Shown one piece after another: positions 13,410-20,916 of a stretch of 20,916 nucleotides of DNA. The notes under the pieces were generated by a model. It had not been told where the DNA came from. It was given only the letters and a program-made list of their open reading frames with translations, and did no database searches. Position 1 is the stretch's first letter. Each line of letters starts with the position of its first letter. The stretch covers positions 1 to 20,916 of the IMG/VR virus record IMGVR_UViG_3300022689_000478; one strand, given 5' to 3'. The position numbers and the translations under genes are program-made. Source of the stretch: a virus.

Positions 13410-15386
13410 ATGTTTCAAACACTTGGAGATTTACGTCAAGAAATAAGGCAGGTGATAGATCCTCTTATTTTTAGAGTTAGAAAAGGATTAAATTTAATAT
13501 CAGGTGCAGTAGTAGGTGTACAAGGAGAAGTAAACTCTGTAAGAAACGATCTCGATGAATATCCTGATCCAGATGATATTGTAGTACTTGTAAGTGGAGA
13601 AGTTCCAAAAGATCAAATATCGAGTGATTATATTCAATGGGCTGCACATTGGAATGAAGGTGATTATATACTACAAACAGCAGGCATAAACCCTATAAGA
13701 GCTTCTCCTGCAAATTTTACATTAGAGGCTCCTTATGCAAAAATAAATTTAAAACATTGGTTACATAAAGGTAGTTATATTACCATTTCTGGTGATACAA
13801 CTATAGGTTCAGGTACAGTAAATGTGTGGGGTACACCTTCACAAGGAAATGTTCCTGTGTGGAATAGTAGTTTAGGATGGTGGGTACCAGATAGTGTATC
13901 AGGTGGTGCTACAGGTTCAGTTGATTGGATAAATGTAACGAATAAACCAACAAATATTGTTTATATAAATGATACTCCTAATCACGGAGAATCTATTATA
14001 TGGGATAGTACTAGCAGTTCTTGGATAGCTATGTTTAATGACTGGTCTAGTATTACGAACATACCCGCAAATATTGTTTATATAAATGACACACCGATTA
14101 GTGGTGAATCAATAATATGGGATGGATCTCAATGGATTACTGAATATATAAGCTCTAGTTCTGTAGAATGGTCCAATATTTTAAATAAACCAGATAACTT
14201 CGTTTTTTCATCTGATACTCCTCTATCAGGAGAATATTTATATTCAGATGGTTCAAACTGGATAGCCAGAACTATAACATGGGATGATATACAAAATAAA
14301 CCGAGTAATATTGTAACTACAGATGATTCTCCTTCAGATAAAGAAATATTATACTGGGATTCTACAAGTGGAGAATGGTTGACTACAGGAGATTACGTTT
14401 ATGTTTCTACTACACCTTCAGATGGAGAATCTATCGTATGGGAATCTGCTAGTTCTTCTTGGATTACAACTACTATTTCTGGAGGTACAGGATCAAGTGG
14501 ACCACATGCTTCTACTCATGAAGATGGAGGAACTGATCTTATAGATACTTTATCTTCTTTAACTATAAACGCCTCTGGTTCAAGTAATCCGGGATTAGTA
14601 GTAAATTCTCATAGTAGTGCAACAGGGACTACTATTTTACAAGAATGGAAAGATTGGTCAGGAAATCCTGTAGCAAGATTATTGTCAGATGGAACTCTTT
14701 ATTGCAAAGCAATAGTATCAGGAGCCATTGTAGAATTTACACCGATGTTACTTAATCCAATATCTTATTGGGATGGTATAGACAGTAGTTTTGACATTGT
14801 AGATACAAATAGAGTTTCTAATTGGTATGATCTAAGCGGTAATAGTTATACAATGGCAGCAGTAGATTCTGCTAGAAGGCCCATCAGAGGATCAGATTAT
14901 GTAGAGTTTGAAACAGGAGATTACTTATCAATAGGAAATGTTGATCTATTTTCTAATACAAATGGTATGACTATATTTGTAGTAACTACTCCTCACAATA
15001 GTGGTACATTATTATCACATTATTATGCTGGGGGCGGACAAAGGGGTTATCTAGCTAGATCTTTTTACTGGAATGTACAAGAAAATAATGGAGGTTTTAG
15101 TTCTGGTACTACTGTTAGCATATCTGCTAATTATAATAAACAAGTATTGACATATCTTTGGGAACCTGGGGCAAGAGGTCCTGTTTATAGAAATGGTTCA
15201 ATGTTAGGTAATATAGGTGTAGTTAATGATATAAGCAGCACTACATCAGTTACAATAGCAAAAGATGGTGAAGGAAATTGGTTTGACGGATATATTTATA
15301 GCATGATTGTCTATGACTATGCTTTGAATGACACAGATAGAGGAAAAGTAGAGAATTATCTTTACGATAAGTATAGTATATCATAG
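13410..15386 (+). CDS. Fibre-like structural protein with internal repeats and LamG-like C-terminus
   Basis: This 658-residue protein probably forms a tail fibre or virion surface appendage. The N-terminus (1-80) begins with a short helical part and would attach to the virion. Residues about 170-355 hold five imperfect repeats of roughly 37-40 residues with the pattern W-x-x-I-x-NKP-x-NIV, then DTP-x-x-GESIIWD, then SSSWI. SGPHASTHEDGGTD follows, a short motif common in phage fibres. From about residue 450 a concanavalin/LamG-like domain is suggested (YWDGIDSSF, NWYDLSGN, MTIFVVTT, WFDGYIYSMIVYDYALN), a fold often used to bind glycans. It follows the portal by two bases, an unusual place for a fibre. 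Receptor binding is inferred. Confidence 0.65.
   Translation: MFQTLGDLRQEIRQVIDPLIFRVRKGLNLISGAVVGVQGEVNSVRNDLDEYPDPDDIVVLVSGEVPKDQISSDYIQWAAHWNEGDYILQTAGINPIRASPANFTLEAPYAKINLKHWLHKGSYITISGDTTIGSGTVNVWGTPSQGNVPVWNSSLGWWVPDSVSGGATGSVDWINVTNKPTNIVYINDTPNHGESIIWDSTSSSWIAMFNDWSSITNIPANIVYINDTPISGESIIWDGSQWITEYISSSSVEWSNILNKPDNFVFSSDTPLSGEYLYSDGSNWIARTITWDDIQNKPSNIVTTDDSPSDKEILYWDSTSGEWLTTGDYVYVSTTPSDGESIVWESASSSWITTTISGGTGSSGPHASTHEDGGTDLIDTLSSLTINASGSSNPGLVVNSHSSATGTTILQEWKDWSGNPVARLLSDGTLYCKAIVSGAIVEFTPMLLNPISYWDGIDSSFDIVDTNRVSNWYDLSGNSYTMAAVDSARRPIRGSDYVEFETGDYLSIGNVDLFSNTNGMTIFVVTTPHNSGTLLSHYYAGGGQRGYLARSFYWNVQENNGGFSSGTTVSISANYNKQVLTYLWEPGARGPVYRNGSMLGNIGVVNDISSTTSVTIAKDGEGNWFDGYIYSMIVYDYALNDTDRGKVENYLYDKYSIS
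13920..14478 (+). repeat. Five imperfect coding repeats in the fibre gene
   Basis: Each unit is about 105-125 bases. The two most alike share AATATTGTTTATATAAATGA (near 13952 and 14068), indicating recent duplication. The later three have diverged but keep the NKP, DTP/DSP and W-rich positions. Such arrays expand and shrink by recombination and can alter fibre length. Confidence 0.75.
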
Positions 15387-15403
15387 AAAATGGAGATTTT
15401 TTT

Positions 15404-15880
15404 ATGGATGAAATTTTATTTGAAATGATGCAAGATCCTATAAGTACACTTTTATATATAATGAGTTCAACAGGATCGGGGGTAATAGCTTCTATTATTT
15501 TTAAAAAGTTAAGAGAATTATACCCGCAACCTAAGAGTATAAGAAATTTTTCTATTAATAAAGGTGCTTGGAAGAAACTACAATGGCAAAGTCATTTTTG
15601 GTTTTATAAATCTTTATGGATAAGAAGATATGCTTTTATTCATGTAATATTACTATCTGTATACGTATCAGTAGCAGCTTCTCTTGCTCTTTCTATTATT
15701 TATAGAGATGTAAATATAGTCATGAGTGCTTTATTAGCTGCTGTATCTAATCAAACGTTATATAATTGGAAAAAAAGAGCAACACATGCTTTAGTAGTAG
15801 ATAATAGTGATAAAGAAGAAGGTACAAATGAAAAACGTTTATACGGATATCCTGGAGATGGAGGATTAGATGATTCTTAG
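15404..15880 (+). CDS. Membrane protein, holin candidate
   Basis: The 158-residue product has two or three likely membrane segments: about residues 15-32 (STLLYIMSSTGSGVIASI), 77-100 (AFIHVILLSVYVSVAASLALSI) and 103-121 (DVNIVMSALLAAVSNQTLY). A Trp- and Lys-rich stretch lies between the first two, and the C-terminus is polar. It comes directly before two lysin genes and overlaps the first by 11 bases, the classic place for a holin, which makes the membrane hole that lets lysins reach the wall. No family signature is recognised, so the role rests on context. GGAG lies 11 nt before the ATG. Confidence 0.5.
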   Translation: MDEILFEMMQDPISTLLYIMSSTGSGVIASIIFKKLRELYPQPKSIRNFSINKGAWKKLQWQSHFWFYKSLWIRRYAFIHVILLSVYVSVAASLALSIIYRDVNIVMSALLAAVSNQTLYNWKKRATHALVVDNSDKEEGTNEKRLYGYPGDGGLDDS

Positions 15881-16760
15881 TATATTATTGTATACATTAT
15901 TTTCTACAAATACTATTACATACACTACACAATCTTTAGAAGAAGTCCATTGCAGTAATCATATGAGGTGGTTTCAACCTATAAATAATCTTGAAGTTTA
16001 TCAAGGTCCTGATTATAGTTTTCCAAAAGTTAATTATAAAGAATCGAGTAATAGTTTTGCTTCTGATTATATAGTAGAAAACAATGGTGACAGATGGATA
16101 CATCATGCTAATGGTATAGGTTTTATCCCAATTAATAATGCAGTAGATATAACATACTATCAGAACGATGAATATTGTAATATCATTACTGCAAATTTAA
16201 GAAGAAATTACACAGGAAATTCTTTTTGGATAAATGAGTGTTTAGCTAATAAATTAGTAATAGTAGAAAATATTAAAAAAAGAGGAACTTCCTATTCTTA
16301 TGATCAAATATATGAAATTGTAAATACCTATGAGTATTATGGAAAATTAACAGAAGTAGACTGGGTTTTAGCTTTAGGACAAAATATGCATGAAACGGAC
16401 TGGCTAAAATCTTGGTGGTCACAACCGCCAAGAAGGAACTTTGCAGGGATAGGTGTTTATGGAATTTCGGCGTATAATCAAGAAGGAAGTAATTGGTCTT
16501 GTTTAGAAAACGGGTTATGTTATCATGGATTTTCCTATAAAAATTTTGACGATTCTATCCGTTCTCATATTGGACTTATTTTAAATTATGTGGTAAAATT
16601 AGAAAATGCTACAGAAAATCAAAAAGAGTTAATGAATTTATATGAATTAAATTATGGAACTTTCGATACTCCTAATTCTATGAATGGTACATGGGCAGTT
16701 CCAGGTTTGAATTATGGTAATAATATAGCCATAAGAGCAAATCAATTATTGGAGGAATAA
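15870..16760 (+). CDS. Secreted glucosaminidase-like lysin with SH3-like domain
   Basis: The 296-residue protein starts with a short hydrophobic segment (MILSILLYTLFS) that may be a signal peptide or anchor. Residues about 40-95 form an SH3-like module (YQGPDYSFPKV, WIHHANGIGFIPI), similar to the GPGTSYP and WIHHSAGIGFIH parts of the next protein. Residues about 160-296 are a glucosaminidase-like domain: VDWVLALGQNMHETDW with a likely catalytic Glu, WWSQPPRRNFAGIGVYG, DDSIRSHIGLILNY and GTWAVPGLNYG. Such enzymes cut the glycan strands of peptidoglycan. The domain is a paralogue of the C-terminal domain of the next gene. It overlaps the holin candidate and is followed at once by the second lysin. 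Confidence 0.72.
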   Translation: MILSILLYTLFSTNTITYTTQSLEEVHCSNHMRWFQPINNLEVYQGPDYSFPKVNYKESSNSFASDYIVENNGDRWIHHANGIGFIPINNAVDITYYQNDEYCNIITANLRRNYTGNSFWINECLANKLVIVENIKKRGTSYSYDQIYEIVNTYEYYGKLTEVDWVLALGQNMHETDWLKSWWSQPPRRNFAGIGVYGISAYNQEGSNWSCLENGLCYHGFSYKNFDDSIRSHIGLILNYVVKLENATENQKELMNLYELNYGTFDTPNSMNGTWAVPGLNYGNNIAIRANQLLEE

Positions 16761-18194
16761 ATGCTAGATAAAAAATATTATACTACTCAAGGTAATCCTC
16801 CTATGATAGGAGAAAAGTTAAATAAAGAGCAATGGTTAAATTATATCTCGGATTATGATTTTGGTAAAGTTAAACCATCAAGAATTGTTCTTCATCATAC
16901 TTGGAAACCTACGGTAGAAAGCTGGAATGGTCTATCTACCATGAAAGGTATGCAGTCATACTATAATGGGTTAGGGTGGACTTCTGCTCCTCATTTATAT
17001 ATTGCTCCAGATGGAATATGGTTATTTACACCATTATCTGAAGTAGGGATACATGCAGGAGAAGGTAATTCTGGTTATTGGGAAAACGGAAATTGGAGTT
17101 ATTCCATAGGTATAGAAATGGTAGGAAATTACGATAATTCTCCTCCTTCTGGTAAAATTTTGGAATATACTCTATTAGTAATGAGTTCTTTAGTCAACGT
17201 AATGGAGAAAAGTATAGATCAGGTATTGTATTTTCACAGAGATTTCTCAGATAAAACATGCCCAGGATCTTCTGTAACTAAATACTGGATTAAAGAAAAG
17301 TATTATGAATATACGAATAAAGACTTTGTAGAGGTACACTCTTTTATTGATAATCAATATACTATAAAATCAGGAATAGATTTTGCAGCTATCAGGGAGG
17401 GTCCTGGAACTAGTTATCCAATAGCATTAGACGGTAGTGCAAAATTATATCCTGGTGAAACATTCCCTTATGATACATCTGTAGAAGGTGAATCTATAGA
17501 AGGTAATAATGCATGGATACATCATTCTGCTGGAATCGGATTTATACATAGTAGTTTAATAGAAGAACTAATGCCTGAAACTAAAGAACCGTCTGAAGAA
17601 GTGGTAATTAATTCAAAATTTCAACATAATTCTCTACTATTGTCGGATTGTCACATATCTGCAAATACAGTATTAACAAATATAATCAAGTATGATAATG
17701 GAGAATACACAACTTACGATTTAGCAATAATTATATACTTTTATAGAAAATATTGTAGAGAAGTAGGATTAAACTGGGTTTTAGCGATAGCTCAAAATAT
17801 GCATGAGACAGCAAATTTCTCATCTTGGTGGGCTGCAAGACCGAGGAGAAATCCTGCTGGATTAGGAGTATGGGGCCAATCAATAGATTCTATTCCAGAA
17901 GGAGAAGATGAACTATGGGCTTATAATAAAGAAGATAACATTTATTATAGAGGAAAAAGTTTTTCTTCTTGGGAAGAATCTATTAAATCACATGTAGCCC
18001 ATATGTTACTGTATGCTTTAAAAAATGAAGAAATGAATGAAATACAAAAGCAGTATACTCAGTATACACACTCAATTCCAGACAATTATAGAGGGGTAGC
18101 GAAAACATTAGATGGATTTAATGGTAAGTGGGCTGTACCAGGTAAAACATACTCGTATGCTATAGCTAAAAAAGCAAATAGTATTAGAAGTTAG
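16761..18194 (+). CDS. Modular endolysin: amidase_2 + SH3 + glucosaminidase-like
   Basis: This 477-residue lysin has three domains. Residues about 35-185 are an N-acetylmuramoyl-L-alanine amidase of the amidase_2/PGRP type: RIVLHHTW (first zinc His), HLYIAPDG, SIGIEMVGNYD, FHRDFSDKTCPGS (second zinc His and the Cys ligand). Residues about 195-270 are an SH3-like wall-binding module (REGPGTSYPIA, AWIHHSAGIGFIH). Residues about 335-477 are a glucosaminidase-like domain (LNWVLAIAQNMHETANF with likely catalytic Glu, WWAARPRRNPAGLGVWG, GKWAVPGKTYSYA). It would cut both the amide link and the glycan chain. No signal peptide is visible, so export would use the holin. A good GGAGG precedes the ATG. 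SH3 and glucosaminidase parts are shared with the gene before, pointing to duplication. Confidence 0.87.
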   Translation: MLDKKYYTTQGNPPMIGEKLNKEQWLNYISDYDFGKVKPSRIVLHHTWKPTVESWNGLSTMKGMQSYYNGLGWTSAPHLYIAPDGIWLFTPLSEVGIHAGEGNSGYWENGNWSYSIGIEMVGNYDNSPPSGKILEYTLLVMSSLVNVMEKSIDQVLYFHRDFSDKTCPGSSVTKYWIKEKYYEYTNKDFVEVHSFIDNQYTIKSGIDFAAIREGPGTSYPIALDGSAKLYPGETFPYDTSVEGESIEGNNAWIHHSAGIGFIHSSLIEELMPETKEPSEEVVINSKFQHNSLLLSDCHISANTVLTNIIKYDNGEYTTYDLAIIIYFYRKYCREVGLNWVLAIAQNMHETANFSSWWAARPRRNPAGLGVWGQSIDSIPEGEDELWAYNKEDNIYYRGKSFSSWEESIKSHVAHMLLYALKNEEMNEIQKQYTQYTHSIPDNYRGVAKTLDGFNGKWAVPGKTYSYAIAKKANSIRS

Positions 18195-18203
18195 AGGTTA
18201 ATT

Positions 18204-18644
18204 ATGGATAAAATAAAAATTTTTTTAGAAAGAGTATTCAATTGCTCAGTATTTATGATTATAAATACCGAGATATGGTCTTTTACATATACTTTCATCA
18301 TAGTACTGCTCTATTTAATTGACATTAAAGGTTTCGTTGATACAAGTTTTTCTACTTTATTCATTACTTCAAATATTATAGGATTATTTCTTATATTCGT
18401 AGGATTTGTAAAAAAACAATACATTTTTTTAATTATAGCATATTGTTTGATACTTGTACCTTCTATGTATAATTTATTCGATAATATGATTATAAATTTC
18501 TATAATGTAAAAAATTATCTATTTTACTTATCAAATTCTACCATCTATACGAGATTCATATGGAAAGTTCTTACTTATGATCTAAATCGAGAATTTGTAG
18601 GGAAATATGGAAAAATAAGAAAATCTTGTATATGCGGAGAATAA
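18204..18644 (+). CDS. Hypothetical membrane protein, four segments
   Basis: The 146-residue product has about four hydrophobic spans: residues 24-40 (EIWSFTYTFIIVLLYLI), 48-66, 71-87 (YIFLIIAYCLILVPSMY) and perhaps 92-108. It ends in a basic, cysteine-containing tail (KIRKSCICGE). No family is recognised. It follows the lysin by nine bases and has a GAGGT binding site. It could be an extra lysis factor, such as a second holin or antiholin, or an envelope protein acting during superinfection exclusion; nothing in the sequence decides. It resembles the next protein in size and topology but not clearly in sequence. Confidence 0.6.
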   Translation: MDKIKIFLERVFNCSVFMIINTEIWSFTYTFIIVLLYLIDIKGFVDTSFSTLFITSNIIGLFLIFVGFVKKQYIFLIIAYCLILVPSMYNLFDNMIINFYNVKNYLFYLSNSTIYTRFIWKVLTYDLNREFVGKYGKIRKSCICGE

Positions 18645-18648
18645 AACT

Positions 18649-19116
18649 ATGTTTATTATATTTAATAAAATTTTTGATAAAATATTATCGTTATTCTATA
18701 ATAATAAAAACTTTTATTCTTTTTTAATATATTTTATTACCTTATTTTGGGTTATTTTCTTAATTTACCAGGATTTAACTTTTGGTAGTATAGAATCATA
18801 TATTATAATGTATGTAATATTTTACACTATTACTTCTATAATTGATAGAACTGGGTATTTTTTAGAAATAGAATTTACTCATGTTTTCTCTTATTTACTC
18901 ATTATTATATACGAAACATACTTTATAGCATATGATCTATTTAATGAACCTAGATTACCTCAAGAAAAAGAATTATTATCTTTATTTATCATCGTTTTTG
19001 TATTTTTAAGAGGGATATGGGTACAGACTCTCGAAAGTAGAAAGTATGAATTAAAAAAACAAATTATTGAGAATGGAGGAAAAGATGATAGAGATTCTTT
19101 CCCTCCTGCCTCTTGA
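18649..19116 (+). CDS. Hypothetical membrane protein, four segments
   Basis: The 155-residue product has likely spans at about residues 21-40 (FLIYFITLFWVIFLIYQDL), 48-66, 76-95 (FTHVFSYLLIIIYETYFIAY) and 107-122 (LSLFIIVFVFLRGIWV), then a short basic and acidic tail. No family is recognised. GGAG precedes its ATG and the gap from the previous gene is four bases, so the two are probably co-expressed. Its last 32 bases overlap the coiled-coil gene that follows, in another frame. Confidence 0.6.
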   Translation: MFIIFNKIFDKILSLFYNNKNFYSFLIYFITLFWVIFLIYQDLTFGSIESYIIMYVIFYTITSIIDRTGYFLEIEFTHVFSYLLIIIYETYFIAYDLFNEPRLPQEKELLSLFIIVFVFLRGIWVQTLESRKYELKKQIIENGGKDDRDSFPPAS

Positions 19117-19396
19117 TGCTTTGCCTACTTACATAACAGTTATTTTATTTTTATTAGTTGCTCTAGGTATATGGAATATTAAAAATAAAGAAGTTGATGT
19201 AAGTACAGAAGGAGATTTAAGGAAAGATCTGATGAAATCAATTCAAGATTGTACAGAAAGGGAAGAATCTTGTCATGAAAGAAATGCTAAATTATCTATT
19301 CAGTTAGATAAATTACATAAAGAAAATTTTTCACTAAGAGAGGAATTATCTGATGTTAGGTCAGAATTATTGAAGTATAAAGGAGTTACAAAATGA
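19085..19396 (+). CDS. Membrane-anchored coiled-coil protein, spanin-like candidate
   Basis: Starting at ATG 19085 the product is 103 residues: one N-terminal membrane span (about residues 13-30, TYITVILFLLVALGIWNI) and then a charged helix with heptad-like spacing (about 45-95, KLSIQLDKLHKENFSLREEL), including two cysteines. This is the layout of inner-membrane spanins (Rz type) and of some lysis regulators. GGAGGA at 19075-19080 fits ATG 19085 better than the in-frame ATG 19067. No lipoprotein partner is seen within or next to it, so spanin function is only a suggestion. It overlaps the membrane protein upstream, and its stop overlaps the next start. Confidence 0.55.
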   Translation: MIEILSLLPLDALPTYITVILFLLVALGIWNIKNKEVDVSTEGDLRKDLMKSIQDCTEREESCHERNAKLSIQLDKLHKENFSLREELSDVRSELLKYKGVTK

Positions 19397-19866
19397 CTAT
19401 TAAACTCGATATAGGAAGTGGTCAAAAACATAATAACGATGGATGGGTAGGCGTAGATCCTTATACAGAAGCTAATGTAAAAGCTTTTATGTGGGATTTG
19501 CCTTATGAAGAAGGAGAAGTGGATGAAATATTTAGTTCTCATTCTCTTGAACACATAGGTAAAAGAGATGTCGAAAAAACTTTAAGAGAATGGTATAGAG
19601 TACTAAAAATTAAAGGAAAAGTTACAATCTGGGTTCCAGATCTCGAATGGTGTGTCCTTCATTGGTTGAGGCATAAAAATTCAAGAGGGTGGGAGTTAGA
19701 TATTATTTTTGGAAATCAGAATCATGATGGTGAATTTCATAAAACTGGATTTACGCCACAAACACTTAAATATTTGTGCGAAAGTGCAGGTTTTCTTGTT
19801 GTAAAACAAGAAAAAATTAGTACGCACTCACAACAAACTTTAGCAATAGAATTGACAAAAGAATGA
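19393..19866 (+). CDS. Class I SAM-dependent methyltransferase
   Basis: The 157-residue protein has the SAM-binding signature KLDIGSGQKHNNDGWVGVDP at residues 4-23: a GxG-type loop with the acidic Asp at the end of the second strand. FSSHSLEHI near 48-56 is motif II-like, and LREWYRVLKIKGKVTIWVPD near 64-83 is the motif III/IV region. This is the Methyltransf_11-type fold in a compact form typical of phage and sugar-biosynthesis clusters. The substrate is unknown; the following GT-C-like gene hints at a glycan or lipid-linked sugar, but DNA or a small molecule is possible. A GGAG site precedes the ATG and the gene overlaps both neighbours by four bases. Confidence 0.8.
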   Translation: MTIKLDIGSGQKHNNDGWVGVDPYTEANVKAFMWDLPYEEGEVDEIFSSHSLEHIGKRDVEKTLREWYRVLKIKGKVTIWVPDLEWCVLHWLRHKNSRGWELDIIFGNQNHDGEFHKTGFTPQTLKYLCESAGFLVVKQEKISTHSQQTLAIELTKE

Positions 19867-20813
19867 AAAGGGTTTACCATGCAACAGCTCTTTTAATCAG
19901 TACTATCGTATTCTTTGTATCTTTGAGTAATCTAAAACAAGCAGGTGATTTTACTTGGGGGATAAAAGCAGCAGAATTTTTAATAGAAGGAAAAAATCCT
20001 TATCTTTATTTTCCAGTTACAAAAGATTATCCTCTTAACGATTATCTTTATTACCCTATGCCTGCTATTTTATTTTCAATCCCTTGGATATATTTAGGTA
20101 AACTAGCAGGACCATTATTTTTAGCTATACCTACTTATATAATAGCATTCAATACAGTTAAAAACGAGGGATTTTATAGTACATTGATTACCTTTAGTAG
20201 TGTAAGTTTTGCATCAGCTGTACATTATTGTCAATGGTCAATACTTCTCGTAGCTATTCCTGCTTTATGGTTTGTTAAACCTAGCATAGGATTGATAGCT
20301 ATAACAAAAGTTAAAAACTGGAGAATAATGGCAATAGGAGTATTAATATGTATAGCATCTTTGGTATTTTTCCCATGGTGGTTAGGGAGTTGGGTATATA
20401 CAGTTACACATTTTAAGAATCATATTCATAATATACCTATAGTGTTAGAAAATTTACTTATAGTGCCATCACTCATACTATTAAGTGAAATACATACCCT
20501 TCCTCTTGTTTTATTTTTATTTATGAGGCAAAGTATATTTTATTACGATCAATTTATTTTCTTTTCTTTTTTTAGAAATATAAGAGAAAAGTTAATATAT
20601 GTTTCTATAGAATGGGCTGGATTTATCTCTATATTTTATTTTAATTTAGAGGATATTCATTACTATATATTACTTACTTCTTTTTTTCCAGCCTATATTA
20701 TATTAAGTTTTAATGTTATAAAAGACAGATTTATTGTAAAAAAGGAGAATAGTTATGTCAAATTTGTTAGATTATGGAAAGATTTCTCCAAAGAAAGATT
20801 CCAAAAAAGATAA
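19863..20813 (+). CDS. Polytopic membrane protein, GT-C glycosyltransferase-like (DUF2029/GT87)
   Basis: The 316-residue product has about eight hydrophobic segments. The first span is followed by an outward loop, DFTWGIKAAEFLIEGKNPYLYFP at residues 30-52 with an early Asp, then YYPMPAILFSIPW. GT-C lipid-linked sugar transferases such as DUF2029/GT87 carry the same early pattern of an acidic residue, an ALLxGxxPY-like stretch and Y-x-YPP. It is shorter than most of that family (about 400), so it may be a reduced form or only a look-alike. Modification of host surface or virion glycans is inferred. It starts within the methyltransferase stop (ATGA) with a weak binding site, so translation is coupled. 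Its end overlaps the next gene by 59 bases. Confidence 0.5.
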   Translation: MKRVYHATALLISTIVFFVSLSNLKQAGDFTWGIKAAEFLIEGKNPYLYFPVTKDYPLNDYLYYPMPAILFSIPWIYLGKLAGPLFLAIPTYIIAFNTVKNEGFYSTLITFSSVSFASAVHYCQWSILLVAIPALWFVKPSIGLIAITKVKNWRIMAIGVLICIASLVFFPWWLGSWVYTVTHFKNHIHNIPIVLENLLIVPSLILLSEIHTLPLVLFLFMRQSIFYYDQFIFFSFFRNIREKLIYVSIEWAGFISIFYFNLEDIHYYILLTSFFPAYIILSFNVIKDRFIVKKENSYVKFVRLWKDFSKERFQKR

Positions 20814-20916
20814 GAGAAAGAAAAAAGAAGAGCAGCCAGCTACAGAGCAGCCAGCTACAGAGCAGCCAGCTACAGAGCAGCCAGCTACAGAGCAGCCAGC
20901 TACAGAGCAGCCAGCT
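20755..20916 (+). CDS. Partial gene: lysine-rich start followed by EQPAT repeats
   Basis: ATG 20755 follows an AAAGGAG binding site at 20741-20747 and opens a frame that runs off the end of the window. The first 25 residues (MSNLLDYGKISPKKDSKKDK, then more Lys, Arg and Glu) are basic; then EQPAT repeats five times plus a partial copy. Low-complexity Pro/Ala/Thr repeats often serve as flexible linkers or surface-exposed spacers. It could be the start of a virion or surface protein. The rest is missing, so function cannot be judged. Confidence 0.6.
   Translation, partial: MSNLLDYGKISPKKDSKKDKRKKKEEQPATEQPATEQPATEQPATEQPATEQPA
20830..20916 (+). repeat. 15-base tandem repeat encoding EQPAT
   Basis: GAGCAGCCAGCTACA repeats five times exactly, with a 12-base sixth copy at the window edge. 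The copies are identical at DNA level and much richer in G and C than the flanks, so the array is young. The window ends inside it, as expected when an assembly breaks at a repeat. Confidence 0.95.

Noticed and set aside
19300-19554. Minus-strand ORFs opposite later genes (also 3109-3294, 6269-6526 and 11947-12165)
   Set aside because: They are antisense shadows of coding sequence in an AT-rich genome, without independent signals.
20830-20916. Replication-origin iterons for the 15-base repeat
   Set aside because: The repeat length is a multiple of three, in frame with a gene that has a good start, and encodes a uniform EQPAT peptide.

Overview
This window reads as part of the genome of a tailed double-stranded DNA bacteriophage. 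It is AT-rich, every gene is on the + strand, genes are packed with short or overlapping junctions, and it carries a terminase pair, a portal, a repeat-bearing fibre-like protein, a membrane protein and two lysins in a row. The host cannot be fixed from the sequence. The lysins attack peptidoglycan, so the host is a walled bacterium. The left 1.1 kb uses more CGT arginine codons and looks less AT-rich than the rest, which favours AGA.

Left end (1-2062): a DUF6610/TGT-like protein is followed by a VUT/YhhQ-type queuosine-precursor transporter that is broken by a frameshift, then a DUF1643 protein and an unknown protein. The first two together suggest salvage of a 7-deazaguanine base and its insertion into nucleic acid, possibly phage DNA, although the transporter looks disabled.

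Ro/Y RNA cassette (about 2018-4618): a perfect-consensus promoter (TTGACA, 17 nt, TATAAT) fires into three tandem stem-bulge-stem RNAs. These share the Y RNA hallmarks: a CCG bulge, GGUUAUC at the loop entrance and UUG on the 3' side. A tRNA-Arg(UCU) follows directly, then a PD-(D/E)XK nuclease-like protein and a full-length Ro60 (TROVE + vWA) protein. Ro60 is the known Y RNA-binding protein, so RNA and protein partner sit in one unit. A strong terminator-like hairpin lies just past Ro60, inside the next reading frame. This is the most interesting system in the window.

Nucleotide metabolism (5029-8562): a class II, B12-dependent ribonucleotide reductase (nrdJ) is split into three exons by two group I introns. 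Intron 1 carries an unusual small membrane-protein ORF; intron 2 carries a LAGLIDADG homing endonuclease. The exon joins can be placed to the base, and a terminator ends the gene.

Packaging and structure (8577-15386): a zinc-ribbon protein in the terminase small subunit position, a large terminase interrupted at its Walker A lysine by an intein whose homing endonuclease has decayed, a portal protein, and a fibre-like protein with five internal repeats and a LamG-like end.

Lysis and envelope genes (15404-20916): a holin candidate, a secreted glucosaminidase-like lysin, an amidase/SH3/glucosaminidase lysin, two multi-span membrane proteins, a membrane-anchored coiled-coil protein, a SAM methyltransferase, a GT-C-like membrane protein, and a partial gene whose EQPAT tandem repeat runs off the end of the window.
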